A stretch of 64,000 nt of DNA, taken from NCBI GenBank assembly GCA_963965975.1, contig OZ014411.1:3767001-3831000 (forward strand). The letters run 5' to 3'. The translations under genes were made by a program, and so were the position numbers. The DNA is from Xestospongia bergquistia. Taxonomy: Eukaryota > Porifera > Demospongiae > Haplosclerida > Petrosiidae. The notes under the pieces were generated by a model, which saw only the letters and a list, made by a program, of their open reading frames with translations, was not told the origin of the DNA and did not search any database. The number at the start of each line of letters is the position of its first letter. Positions within the stretch are counted from its first letter, which is position 1. Positions 34,583 to 46,000 of the stretch are shown here, in pieces.

Positions 34583-37130
34583 TGTGATATCAAGTGTGAA
34601 CGTAAGTTATCCTTTGTTAAATGCTAATAAATTTATAAACTTTATATAGCTCTATGCACTGATGATGTTGTTGAACTATATAATGGTGTTGGGACTATGT
34701 ATGGCCTTGTGAGATATTGTGTTAATGGAACTTGGAGTCATTTGTGTGGAGACATGAACTCTAAAGTTGGTAACAACCTTGCCAGTGTTATTTGCTCTGA
34801 ATTAGGATATTCTCCTTATGGTTAGTGACTTTATTCTGTTAATGTTCTTTTTCATATGAATCAAAATGAGCTATAAGTTTAGAACAATGGAATTATCAGT
34901 CATATACTCATCATTTGTTTAATGTACAGTGCAGTGGACTTGAAAGGTAATTTTTAGAATGCCGTCATGAAACTTTTTCTACTAAAATTTGTCAGACAAA
35001 TGTGACTGTATACTGTCAAAGATGTAGGTTACATTAACCCAATTGTACATTAATGTTATAATAATCACATGATGTTAATTGTTTTAGTAATAACATCGTT
35101 TTAATTAATACTAGAGCTACAATTCATGTACCTGTTAATTGAATACTGCATGTATGTGTCAACATAGCATGAGGTGCTGTCTGTAGAAATGATTACTAGA
35201 CTTATTGTGATGCCTTTGTAGTTTGCCGTTAACTTGAATATCCTGGATATGGTATTTAGTTAGTGTTATCTTCTAATATTTGACTACTAGTAATTTGTCC
35301 ATGTTTAATTATAAGTATGTCCATGTTTGACAAAACATGTACATTATTAACATTGTGTCACATAAGACTCACATATACTAGTTTTGCTGAGAGTTCTCTT
35401 TAACTATACTGGTCAGTAGGAAAAAATTGTTGGTAGTATGCAAGGGCCACACTCCCTAAGTTGTTGCTATATAATAACCAGCATATCTATTTTAATGAAG
35501 CATTCTATGTGCCATTGTTTAGGTATCCGGCATGTGATAGCAGTCACTATATAAACATGGCCTGGATTGCCCATTGAAATGTATCCCACCCAAAACACAT
35601 TGTTCATGTTTCTTCATCTTTTTTTCCAATAAAAAATAAAGAAGAAACTGAGATAAATTCATGAGATTAGAATAATAGGCAACAGACTTTGTTGTGTCAA
35701 AATTCAAAACTGTTTAGCTTGACTACAGCAATTTTTTTTGTTACACCACAGTCTCCTTAACAACAGTTTTAAATTAAAAAATCTCTTGTTATTCTAGACA
35801 AATATGGACACAATGTACATTTAAGTGTAGCCACGAGGCAACATAATTACTGAACAAGGCAAGCTAAAAATTACCATATCTTCTAAAAAAAGTTTTTAAT
35901 GGTATTCCCTCTTCAAGTTTGTAGATAATTGTATTTTTTGTAGATTGATTAAATTTACAATATTAACTCCTGTTTTAATAAACAGACAGATAAACTTATG
36001 AACAAAGCAAGTACTTTTATCCTCACCCACACAAAGAGTTGTGAAGGTTATGAATTACAGTATTAGTGCTGTTAATAACCACATAGCGCTAATACCATAT
36101 ATCAGACGTTAGAGCTATAACCACTGACCCGGGTTAATATCTCAATGATAATAGCATGAGCTTCTGTTCAACAAAATATTGTTATAATGCATAACAATTT
36201 CTGTAATATTCATTAAAATATTACTTATATAATTTGTCAATTATATAATCCACAGTCTTGCTTATCCTATTACATGTTTCTGTTCAATGTCAAGGTGCAA
36301 CATTTTCTCATAATTGTATGTATATCTGTTAAAATATTATAGATAATTTATGGACTAAAAGCACTTTTTTGATTCAGTCATCTATTGCTATGAAATGATA
36401 TATTAATACTAGACTTGTTATGGTAAATATGGAGATACAGCATATAGACACTATAATAGTTTATGTATAAAATAATGAAATTATTGGAAATCGGTCATTT
36501 ATTGTGAAAAGGTATTATGAGCTAGACACTTAAAATCCATAATTAAATTTCTTTATATTTTAAAAAAATACGGATTCAACTGTGTTTTATGCATCATAAG
36601 TCAATTATTACTTTTTTTAGCACAAAACATTTTTGACAACTGTACAGAAGGAGCAGTCAGATGGACAACAAGTACCATATGAAGGAAGTGTAGAAATCTG
36701 TCATCAAAATTACTGGAAATCTATTTGTCCATCTGGTTAGAATGATATGGATGCTATGGTAACATGTAGACAACTTGGTTTTACAGTTATTGGTAAGATG
36801 ATGAGGGTATGTTGCTAACAATTACTTCTATGTTGGATACACCTTACTCCATACTATTCATAGTGTTAACTGTAGAGGAAATGAATCTTCATTTTTAATT
36901 GTTCTTATGTATTAAATGCTGATAACAATTTAAATTGCAATATCAATAGCTTTGCAACTGCAATATTTCAAAGTAAATTTAATAATTTAGATAGTTTATA
37001 TTATGTATATCATCATTTATAGTATCTGATTTAGTTCATACCAATTGTACTGACTATGATATTAAACTGGTAGATGGAAGTAGTACAAGGTAAAGTTGTT
37101 GTGTGCATCAATGGTGCATCAATGGTGCTT
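33526..37130 (+). pseudogene. SRCR receptor pseudogene C
   Basis: This is a degraded copy of the 5' part of gene D. Recognisable exons: 33526-33766, 33818-33979, 34190-34359, 34410-34601 and 34650-34820. Scattered remnants: 36248-36294, 36621-36792, about 36806-36974 and 37022-37120. Defects: an in-frame TGA at 33661-33663 where D has CGA; a lost acceptor before the sixth exon (near 34872); TAA at 34948-34950; TAG at 36738-36740; an 11-nt deletion near 36661; and loss of most exons. The signal peptide is intact. No C-terminal domains follow, and the sequence passes directly into the gene-B-type 3' flank near 37467. Confidence 0.9.
34523..34583 (+). repeat. (TAT)n microsatellite inside a former SRCR exon
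   Basis: A nearly pure TAT/ATT run in the fourth exon of pseudogene C. The same codon run is short in gene B (about 15042-15068) and intermediate in gene D (about 55350-55383). Confidence 0.85.
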
Positions 37131-38085
37131 GGGTAACCTCATTACAGGGAATGCTAGAACAACCAGCTGTTGCATTATGTTTTAAAAAAATATGAAAGTC
37201 CTTGTTTTACTAGTATTATGTATATTAACATGTAGAAGTTAATTAATAAAATTCCTTAATTTTTTTAAAGATTTTAACAACATTTCTGAGCACAAACAAT
37301 TACTCAGGTTAACAAGGACCTATATAGCTATATAGCTTCATTAAAAAATTCAAATTATTTCGTTAACTATCATGTATGACCTTTTTTAATCACCATGGGT
37401 GTCCATGATTTTCTTTAAAAAATGAAGAAGTCATCAAATCACTTTAAATTTTTTGTGAAGTGTGTGCACTACACTATGTATTACAACCCTACCCAGCATC
37501 TTGTCTATGAATTAAGGACTCATCCTAGTATTATCAATTAGTTATGTGAGTATTCTATTCTGTAATACATCATAGCAACTATAACATTATGATGTTTACT
37601 TTATTCATCAAAAGATCTGATACGTACATGCAACCTGTCAAACTATTATAAGATTAAATCAATCAATCACTTACACAGTGAAATACCCTAGACCCTACTA
37701 AACTTTAACTAATAGAACCTAAATGTATTAAGTTTGTACACAAAAATAGCTAATACTATGATCATTATGAACATGAATGTTTACAAAAAAGCATTTGAGT
37801 TTTTAAAAATAAACAGTTAAGGAAAGAATGTAAAATATTGGAGGCTGAAAAGCAGACTAGTAAGACAATATAATCAGAATTTTGAAGCTTGATCAACCAC
37901 ACTCATAGTCGCATAGTATTCATAAAACTAGTACTACATAATACATATGTTACCATGTATGTTGGCAGTTGTACTGTCTAATTTTATTCTTCCCCCGTCA
38001 ATTTCTACATCTTACTACATACTACACTCTAAGTCTAAATTTATTCATTCCACCTTCTCTATATATATCTCTTTATATATAAATA

Positions 38086-38181
<96 letters not shown>

Positions 38182-38392
38182 TATGTAGAGAGACTTGATT
38201 CAATTACATAATTTATATTATGCTAGTTATGAAATTTATCTATTAATTTTAATTGGAAATTTCATTTTTAAATAAAGGACAACTAACCAAAGTGTCATGT
38301 TCTATATATTTTATGTAGTTGTTGTGGTAGCAATATTTTAGCTACATATGTAGTTTATGTATTCAAAAATGTTTTTGTATTCTGCCACATAT
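37131..38392. other. Intergenic region between pseudogene C and E2
   Basis: About 37131-37466 is unrecognised. From about 37467 to 38392 it parallels 29478-30423 in front of E1, including a greatly expanded TA microsatellite. No gene is seen. Confidence 0.6.
38093..38178. repeat. (TA)n microsatellite, about 86 bp
   Basis: An uninterrupted TA run. The equivalent place near E1 (30127-30179) has a shorter, mixed CATA/TA run. Confidence 0.95.
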
Positions 38393-39547
38393 TCATTTAA
38401 CATAAACTTCAAAAAGTTCAATGGGAGTGTCTTCATCCCAAGTAATTTGATTTCCACATAACCTCAGCTCGATATAATCATTAACAACTCCATTTAGTGA
38501 TTTCAAAAACCATGGCAACTTAGAAACTGAGCAACAAGGGCCTTCATCAGACAAACAATTCTGGCCATCCCACAAGGGATCAGTAGCATACAGAATAGAT
38601 TGCCAGCTCTGACCAGCTGGCAAACCAGACTCACAATAATAATTATAATAACCAACAAATGAAGGGACCTCTTGAGTTGACCCTTGATTACAGGGACAAT
38701 TTCCACCATGAGTACCTTCTTCTGAATAACCATTAACATATGTCCAAATGTGTGTACGTGGATTACCATATGTGATTGACAAACCATCTACATATGCTTC
38801 ATCAATGTTTAGATGAGTATTATATCCATCTGGTGAACCAAACTGATAAGCTCTTGCTCTACCACACACAGCAGTGAAGTTGTATCCAAGTGTATCGTAA
38901 AATATTGAACGACAACCAGCGCCTCCAGGTCTACCACACAAACCATGGTCAATGTTAGAATATTGATGATAGTCTAAACTTTTAGGACATTGAGCATTTG
39001 GTTGAGTCATATCAAAATAACCTACACGCATCCATCCACCTTGACCATCACATTGTGTTCCCTGCATGTCACAGTAAACTGATGAGTAGCTTCCATTAGG
39101 TAAACGAAGTTCATAATAGCCTGACTGGGCATTAGGATAGGTAGTGAGCAATTGTTTGCATGATCTGCCAATTGAGCTGAGTAATGTGGTCACCATTTCC
39201 AATTGTGGTACTATAGTCATAACACTATCATTTATTGGAGAGCTTCCAGTTATGTTAGAACTGGCATTGAAGCACACATGAACATTATTTGGTAGTAACT
39301 GAGCAGTGGAAGTTAGTCCTTGAGATATGGTGAAACTAAAATTTCGGGCAATACGATCTATCTCTTGAGGTGGAAATGCCATGCTGTGCTTATCCAAACT
39401 GGGAAACAAAGGGTCAATACATGAAGACTTGTCTTTAATAGCAGAACAAGAAGGTTGCACTTTCAATGGCTGTTCATCAGGAACATAATCACCTTGTACA
39501 GCTGCTGTCAGAGAAAATACAAGAACGAGGACGCAAAGTTTACCCAT
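38393..39547 (-). CDS. Secreted fibrinogen-like protein E2, single exon, 384 aa
   Basis: An intact paralogue of E1 of exactly the same length, with roughly nine in ten residues the same by eye. The signal peptide (MGKLCVLVLVFSLTAAVQG), SCKQL, SGYYELRLPNGS...VYCDM, GGWMRVGYFDM, and the cysteine-rich C-terminal half with WDGQNC and DYIELRLC are all kept. Changes cluster in the N-terminal third and around the segment after SPDGY. Conservation of length and cysteines suggests both copies are under selection. A transposon lies only 62 bp upstream of the start codon (from 39610), so its promoter has probably been separated from older upstream sequence. Confidence 0.85.
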   Translation of the reverse strand: MGKLCVLVLVFSLTAAVQGDYVPDEQPLKVQPSCSAIKDKSSCIDPLFPSLDKHSMAFPPQEIDRIARNFSFTISQGLTSTAQLLPNNVHVCFNASSNITGSSPINDSVMTIVPQLEMVTTLLSSIGRSCKQLLTTYPNAQSGYYELRLPNGSYSSVYCDMQGTQCDGQGGWMRVGYFDMTQPNAQCPKSLDYHQYSNIDHGLCGRPGGAGCRSIFYDTLGYNFTAVCGRARAYQFGSPDGYNTHLNIDEAYVDGLSITYGNPRTHIWTYVNGYSEEGTHGGNCPCNQGSTQEVPSFVGYYNYYCESGLPAGQSWQSILYATDPLWDGQNCLSDEGPCCSVSKLPWFLKSLNGVVNDYIELRLCGNQITWDEDTPIELFEVYVK

Positions 39548-39609
39548 TGCTCAGTATCATAGAGTGTCCACCCAATATTATTAAGTTGTAAACAAATCCT
39601 TTTTAATTA

Positions 39610-40009
39610 GAGTAAATTACACAAGATCGGGCGGATCACTTTCGGCCGCCTCCCACAGGACAAACGTGCGAAAGAACGAACTTCTTTACCCTGCTACCAT
39701 AAAGTATAATCCTTTACTTGTTTATTCTGATACCTTTGATAATTTCTTATCTTTACTGTGCGGAGCAACAAAGTTTATAAAAAATATTTCGGGCACATGC
39801 GTAGGCGGACAACAATAATGTCAATTCGTACGAGTGGCAAAACTCTTCTCACGATCAAGCAAACTGAGAAAGCTATGGCTGGCAGGACTGATTGATGACT
39901 GAACTACAACACCATAGCCAAACCATTTCTTTCAGCAAGGAGTTCACGTCTCCAAAGAGCAAAAGATCTGAATGGGTGTGGACATGAGTATTCGGACACA
40001 CCTTCATCA
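39610..40009 (+). repeat. Terminal inverted repeat, outer element, transposase 3' side
   Basis: A 400-bp TIR from GAGTAAATT to CCTTCATCA. It contains a TATA-like TTTATAAAAAATA. It carries C in GCAGGACTG near 39890, as does the right TIR of the inner element. Confidence 0.9.
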
Positions 40010-40231
40010 ATGATGGTCTAGCTCTATAATTATTCAACTGGTACGTTTATAGTCGTAATGGACACAACTGTCTTCTAATGGCTTTTGAAATGTAGAACTT
40101 TAGACATCAAATAATTTAGAGTTTGCATGCAGTGCGCTGTGGTGTTAGAGATGGTGTATCTCAGTGATGTATGCAAGTTGAATGCAATGCTTGTCATTTG
40201 AGACTGCAGTCAAAAACCATTAATACAAAAA

Positions 40232-42446
40232 TTAACAGTTTTCACAAACATAATTAAAGTCTTTTCTCTTGGCAACAGTGTATAATACATTGACACAACT
40301 GCAATGGTACCACTGCAGGCAATTCGAACAATTCACCCAAGTGGTTGCCCTTGGATGAGCACAAGGTTTATGTAGGCAATTACTAACTAGAATAGAAACT
40401 ATTAATGATAACTGGCCAATAAAATTCATTTCACCTCTAACACTTTTCTTCATTTCCTTAGATGTAGCTTTAAGAGTACAAGTGCCATAAGTGCCTAGAT
40501 AGTAATAGCAATTTGTGACAAAAACACTGACAAGTTAACATACCTGTTGATGAAGGTTCAGCAGTAGCTTTAGCATGTGTGAGACTACAAGTGCTATTAG
40601 TGCCTAGATAGTAATACCAACTTGTGACAGGAACACTGACAACTTAACATACCTGTTGTTGAAGCTGTAGCTTTAGCACGAGTGAGACTACGAGTGCTAT
40701 TAGTGCCTAGATAGTAATACCAATTTGTGACAGAAACACTGACAACTTAACATACCTGTTGTTGAAGCTGTAGCTTTAGCACGAGTGAGACTACAAGTGC
40801 TATAAGTGCCTAGATAGTAATACCAATTTGTGACAGGAACACTGACAACTTAACATACCTGTTGTTGAAGCTGTAGCTTTAGCACGAGTGAGACTACGAG
40901 TGCTATAAGTGCCTAGATAGTAATACCAATTTGTGACAGAAACACTGACAAGTTAACATACCTGTTGATGAAGGTTCAGCAGTAGATTTAGCACGTGTGA
41001 GACTACGAGTGCTATTAGTGCCTAGATAGTAATACCAATTTGTGACAGGAACACTGACAACTTAACATACCTGTTGTTGAAGCTGTAGCTTTAGCACGAG
41101 TGAGACTACGAGTGCTATAAGTGCCTAGATAGTAATACCAATTTGTGACAGGAACACTGACAACTTAACATACCTGTTGTTGAAGCTGTAGCTTTAGCAC
41201 GAGTGAGACTACGAGTGCTATTAGTGCCTAGATAGTAATACCAATTTGTGACAGAAACAGTGACAAGTTAACATACCTGTTGATGAAGGTTCAGCAGTAG
41301 CTTTAGCACGTGTGAGACTACAAGTGCTATCAGTGCCTAGATAGTAATACCAATTTGTGACAGGAACACTAACAACTTAACATACCTGTTGTTGAAGCAG
41401 TAGCTTTAGCACGTGTGAGACTACGAGTGCTATTACTGCCTAGATAGTAATACCAATTTGTGACAGAAACACTGACAAGTTAACATACCTGTTGATGAAG
41501 GTTCAGCAGTAGCTTTAGGACGTGTGAGACTACGAGTGCTATCAGTGCCTAGATAGTAATACCAATTTGTGACAGAAACACTGACAAGTTAATATATTGT
41601 ACTTGTTAAAGAAGAAGGTTCGGCAACAGCTTCAGCACATGTGAGAGTAGTGGTAAATATATCAGAAAAAGTAGAGTGGTAAAAACCTACAAGTGCAACT
41701 TTCCAGTACATGATTATTTATATAATACCGTAAATCTGGAATATTTCATGTTGAAAAATATTCACGTATTAAATTTTTTCTTTGATTTATTTTCATATAT
41801 TCCATTGTTCCACCATATTGCACATGCGCATAAATTAATATTTGCTTAAATAATTTTTGTACATCATCACAAGTACAAAAAACTACGTAATGACGAAATT
41901 CTCCTGATTTACGGTACCTTCATTAGAAATGTTTCCCAGTGATTGATTATCTCCAAAGATAGGAAGAAGCAAGCTACATGTACCAGTGCATGTTGTATGG
42001 TGTTACTTGACACTCACAATGCTTACCATCATCAAAGCTAGAATGCAATTGAGAACCTCTTCTACATGTTGAAGACTTTTCAAGGGGTGCACTTCCTATT
42101 ATTAATAATACTAACACAAAAGGTCCTTTTTCTTACGTTTATTCAATTTTTTAATCCTGGCTTGATCTAATGAGATATAAATGCGATTACATGTATTGGG
42201 ATATCAACAATCTTACTTCTCTTCTCCTTTCGTTCATCCCTTTTTCTCAGTTCTTCCTGCTTCTTCCTTTCCTTTTCTTCTATAGCTCTGAGATTCTCTT
42301 CACTAGTCAAAACTTCTCCACTATGTTTTGGTGGTATAACTGGAAGCTTACAAAAGGGTACGACTTTTGAAAGAGTAGACGATCGTTGGAGATTGGCAGG
42401 GTGTTCAAATTGTTTTGGAGGAACATAGAGAAATGGAAGCATAGTA
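40232..42446 (-). pseudogene. Transposase of the outer element, 3' part (catalytic exon end, microexons, PHD exon)
   Basis: The catalytic exon resumes at 42446 and reaches the phase-1 donor after 42217 (alternative stop at 42167). The 84-nt exon lies at 41686-41603, the ten microexons at 41548-40544, and the PHD exon at 40494-40232. All borders mirror those of the inner element. It is separated from its 5' part by 5.2 kb and is presumed non-functional. Confidence 0.85.
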
Positions 42447-42846
42447 GAGTAAATTACACAAGATCGGGCGGATCACTTTCGGCCGCCTCCCACAGGACAA
42501 ACGTGCGAAAGAACGAACTTCTTTACCCTGCTACCATAAAGTATAATCCTTTACTTGTTTATTCTGATACCTTTGATAATTTCTTATCTTTACTGTGCGG
42601 AGCAACAAAGTTTATAAAAAATATTTCGGGCACATGCGTAGGCGGACAACAATAATGTCAATTCGTACGAGTGGCAAAACTCTTCTCACGATCAAGCAAA
42701 CTGAGAAAGCTATGGCTGGCAGGATTGATTGATGACTGAACTACAACACCATAGCCAAACCATTTCTTTCAGCAAGGAGTTCACGTCTCCAAAGAGCAAA
42801 AGATCTGAATGGGTGTGGACATGAGTATTCGGACACACCTTCATCA
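42447..42846 (+). repeat. Terminal inverted repeat, inner element, transposase 5' side
   Basis: A 400-bp TIR. It differs from the 3'-side TIR by T for C in GCAGGATTG, and shares that base with the 5'-side TIR of the outer element. Confidence 0.9.
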
Positions 42847-42849
42847 GTG

Positions 42850-43078
42850 TAGCGTGCTCTCAACGTGGCTCAACGTGTTTGCACTTTGCTCTCAAATTGG
42901 CTATTGCTCTCATTATTGCTCTCATTCTCACCTTTAACTTTGCTCTCAACGTCATTGTGGTCTTTACTCTCAACGTGTTCACTCTCATTGTGGCATTTGA
43001 TCTCAACGTGGTTGTTGCTCTCATTGTGGCCTTTGCTAGCCTTTGATGTCAACGTGGTCTCTTAACGTGGTCACTCTC
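42850..43078 (+). repeat. Subterminal array of CTCTCAACGTGG-type motifs, inner element
   Basis: About a dozen short units built on GCTCTCAACGTGG and CTCTCATTGTGG lie between the left TIR and the transposase start codon. The array codes for nothing convincing, although chance ORFs exist on both strands. Subterminal transposase-binding sites or promoter elements are possible roles. The outer element has the same array at 49496-49724. Confidence 0.75.
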
Positions 43079-43085
43079 TAAAGCT

Positions 43086-46000
43086 ATGGCTGAAGGTTAT
43101 ACATTAACAGGTATGTTTAACTTACTAGTGTTTATGTTACTATTAATTATTATCTAGATACTAGTAGCATTCATAGTCTCACTCATGCTAAAGTTACTTC
43201 TTCATCAACAAGTATGTTAACTTGTCAATGTTTGTGTTATTATAATTATTTTATCTAGTCGTAAAGGACAAAACACTTCCCTTATGTGAACGTATATTTT
43301 GCTCAACATCTATTATTCCATCGTCTTCTACTCGGCCTACAAAATATAGGACTTGGACATTAAGCGATTTAGAATTTGCATGCAGTGCTGTTAAAGATGG
43401 CATATCTATTAGACAAGCAGCAGAGGAGTACCAAATACCCAAATCTACGCTACAAGATCACGTGTCCGGAAAGGTAATAAGTGGTAGTAAAAGTGGTCAA
43501 AGGTATTTGACAGAAAGTGAAGAAGAAGAGTTGGTATCCTTTATTTTGGAAACAGCAAAGATTGGATTCCCACGAACAAGAAAGGAAGTCTTGTCATTAG
43601 TTCAAATTGCAGTTAACCAAAAAGGCAAAAATGTAACAATGTCCAGTGGGTGGTGGGAAGGTTTTAAGAAGCGGCATTCCGAAATTTCACTTCGGACCAC
43701 TGAGCAACTTGCCAATAATCGTGCAGCAGCATGCACTCTTGATGTATTAAGTAATTACTTTGATTTACTAGAGCAGACAGTTCTGGATAATGACCTTGTT
43801 TCAAAACCTAATCAGATATTTAATTGCGACGAAACGGGAATGCCTCTCAATCCAAAGTTTCCAAAGGGCATAGTGGCTAAAGGTATCAAACATCCGAGAG
43901 CAGTAACAACGGGAAATAAAACCCAGATGACTGTCCTTGCTTGTTGTAATGCTGCTGGATATTGTTTGCCACCTTTTGTGCTGTTTGACAGGAAATGTCT
44001 TAGACCAGCAATGTGTGATGGTGAGGTCCCTGGGACTATGTATGGTCTCTCAGATTCAGGGTGGATAACTAGTGAATTATTTGATTTATGGTTTGTACAT
44101 CACTTTTTGCCTCATGCTCCTGCTGCTCGTCCTCTACTCCTATTACTAGATGGCCACTCATCACATTACAATCCTTCCATTATCAGTAAAGCTGCTGAGG
44201 AGAAAATGATAATTTTCTGTCTACCACCTCATTCATCACACAAAACACAACCACTAGATAAGGGCCCATTTGGTCCATTAAAAACCTCTTGGAAAGAAGT
44301 GTGTCGGAAGTTTTTGGCTGACAATCCTGGGAAGGTTGTTAGCAGGTTCACGTTTTCCAAATTGTTTGGTGAAGCATGGATGCATTCAATGACTTTAAAA
44401 AATATTCAGGCTGGTTTCAAGTGTACAGGGATTTACCCCTTGAAGAGGGATATGATTGTTCCACTGGTGAAAGATACAACCACCAGTACTCTTGCACAGC
44501 GCACTGGGTTGAAGTTTATACCACTGTATAGCCCTGTGCGGCAACAACGCAGATCTGCTGTTCCTGAATTCACACAGGAAGAAGAGTTACGTTTTCAGAG
44601 AAGATTTGAAGAAGGTTATGATAGAGATTCTGATAATCGTTACAATTCATGGAAAGAAATGCATCAGTCATCTAATGATGTTAATCCAGAGGCCAATCTA
44701 GGTTCTCCTTTGTCACATGATATCACACTTGTTAACAGTGATATGGCTACACATTCATTGGTTCCTGCATTTAATCCTTACATGTATCCATCCTGCACTC
44801 CCGATACATTTCAAGTAGTGGTACCTGTATTCAATTGTCAGTCTCAAAAGAGTATTTGCAATGACTATACTATGCTTCCATTTCTCTATGTTCCTCCAAA
44901 ACAATTTGAACACCCTGCCAATCTCCAACGATCGTCTACTCTTTCAAAAGTCGTACCCTTTTGTAAGCTTCCAGTTATACCACCAAAACATAGTGGAGAA
45001 GTTTTGACTAGTGAAGAGAATCTCAGAGCTATAGAAGAAAAGGAAAGGAAGAAGCAGGAAGAACTGAGAAAAAGGGATGAACGAAAGGAGAAGAGAAGTA
45101 AGATTGTTGATATCCCAATACATGTAATCGCATTTATATCTCATTAGATCAAGCCAGGATTAAAAAATTGAATAAACGTAAGAAAAAGGACCTTTTGTGT
45201 TAGTATTATTAATAATAGGAAGTGCACCCCTTGAAAAGTCTTCAACATGTAGAAGAGGTTCTCAATTGCATTCTAGCTTTGATGATGGTAAGCATTGTGA
45301 GTGTCAAGTAACACCATACAACATGCACTGGTACATGTAGCTTGCTTCTTCCTATCTTTGGAGATAATCAATCACTGGGAAACATTTCTAATGAAGGTAC
45401 CGTAAATCAGGAGAATTTCGTCATTACATAGTTTTTTGTACTTGTGATGATGTACAAAAATTATTTAAGCAAATATTAATTTATGCGCATGTGCAATATG
45501 GTGGAACAATGGAATATATGAAAATAAATCAAAGAAAAAATTTAATACGTGAATATTTTTCAACATGAAATATTCCAGATTTACGGTATTATATAAATAA
45601 TCATGTACTGGAAAGTTGCACTTGTAGGTTTTTACCACTCTACTTTTTCTGATATATTTACCACTACTCTCACATGTGCTGAAGCTGTTGCCGAACCTTC
45701 TTCTTTAACAAGTACAATATATTAACTTGTCAGTGTTTCTGTCACAAATTGGTATTACTATCTAGGCACTGATAGCACTCGTAGTCTCACACGTCCTAAA
45801 GCTACTGCTGAACCTTCATCAACAGGTATGTTAACTTGTCAGTGTTTCTGTCACAAATTGGTATTACTATCTAGGCAGTAATAGCACTCGTAGTCTCACA
45901 CGTGCTAAAGCTACTGCTTCAACAACAGGTATGTTAAGTTGTTAGTGTTCCTGTCACAAATTGGTATTACTATCTAGGCACTGATAGCACTTGTAGTCTC

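Noticed and set aside
37947..38198. 83-aa ORF with a long Ile-Tyr run
   Set aside because: It is the translation of the TA microsatellite.
40544..41686. Tandem 103/109-bp repeats as a CRISPR array or satellite
   Set aside because: Repeats and spacers are both conserved, the setting is eukaryotic, and the units have exon-intron structure.
42865..43065. ORFs on both strands in the CTCAACGTGG array (and at 49509-49709)
   Set aside because: Periodic low-complexity peptides produced by the motif repeat, open on both strands. They are better explained as a DNA motif array.
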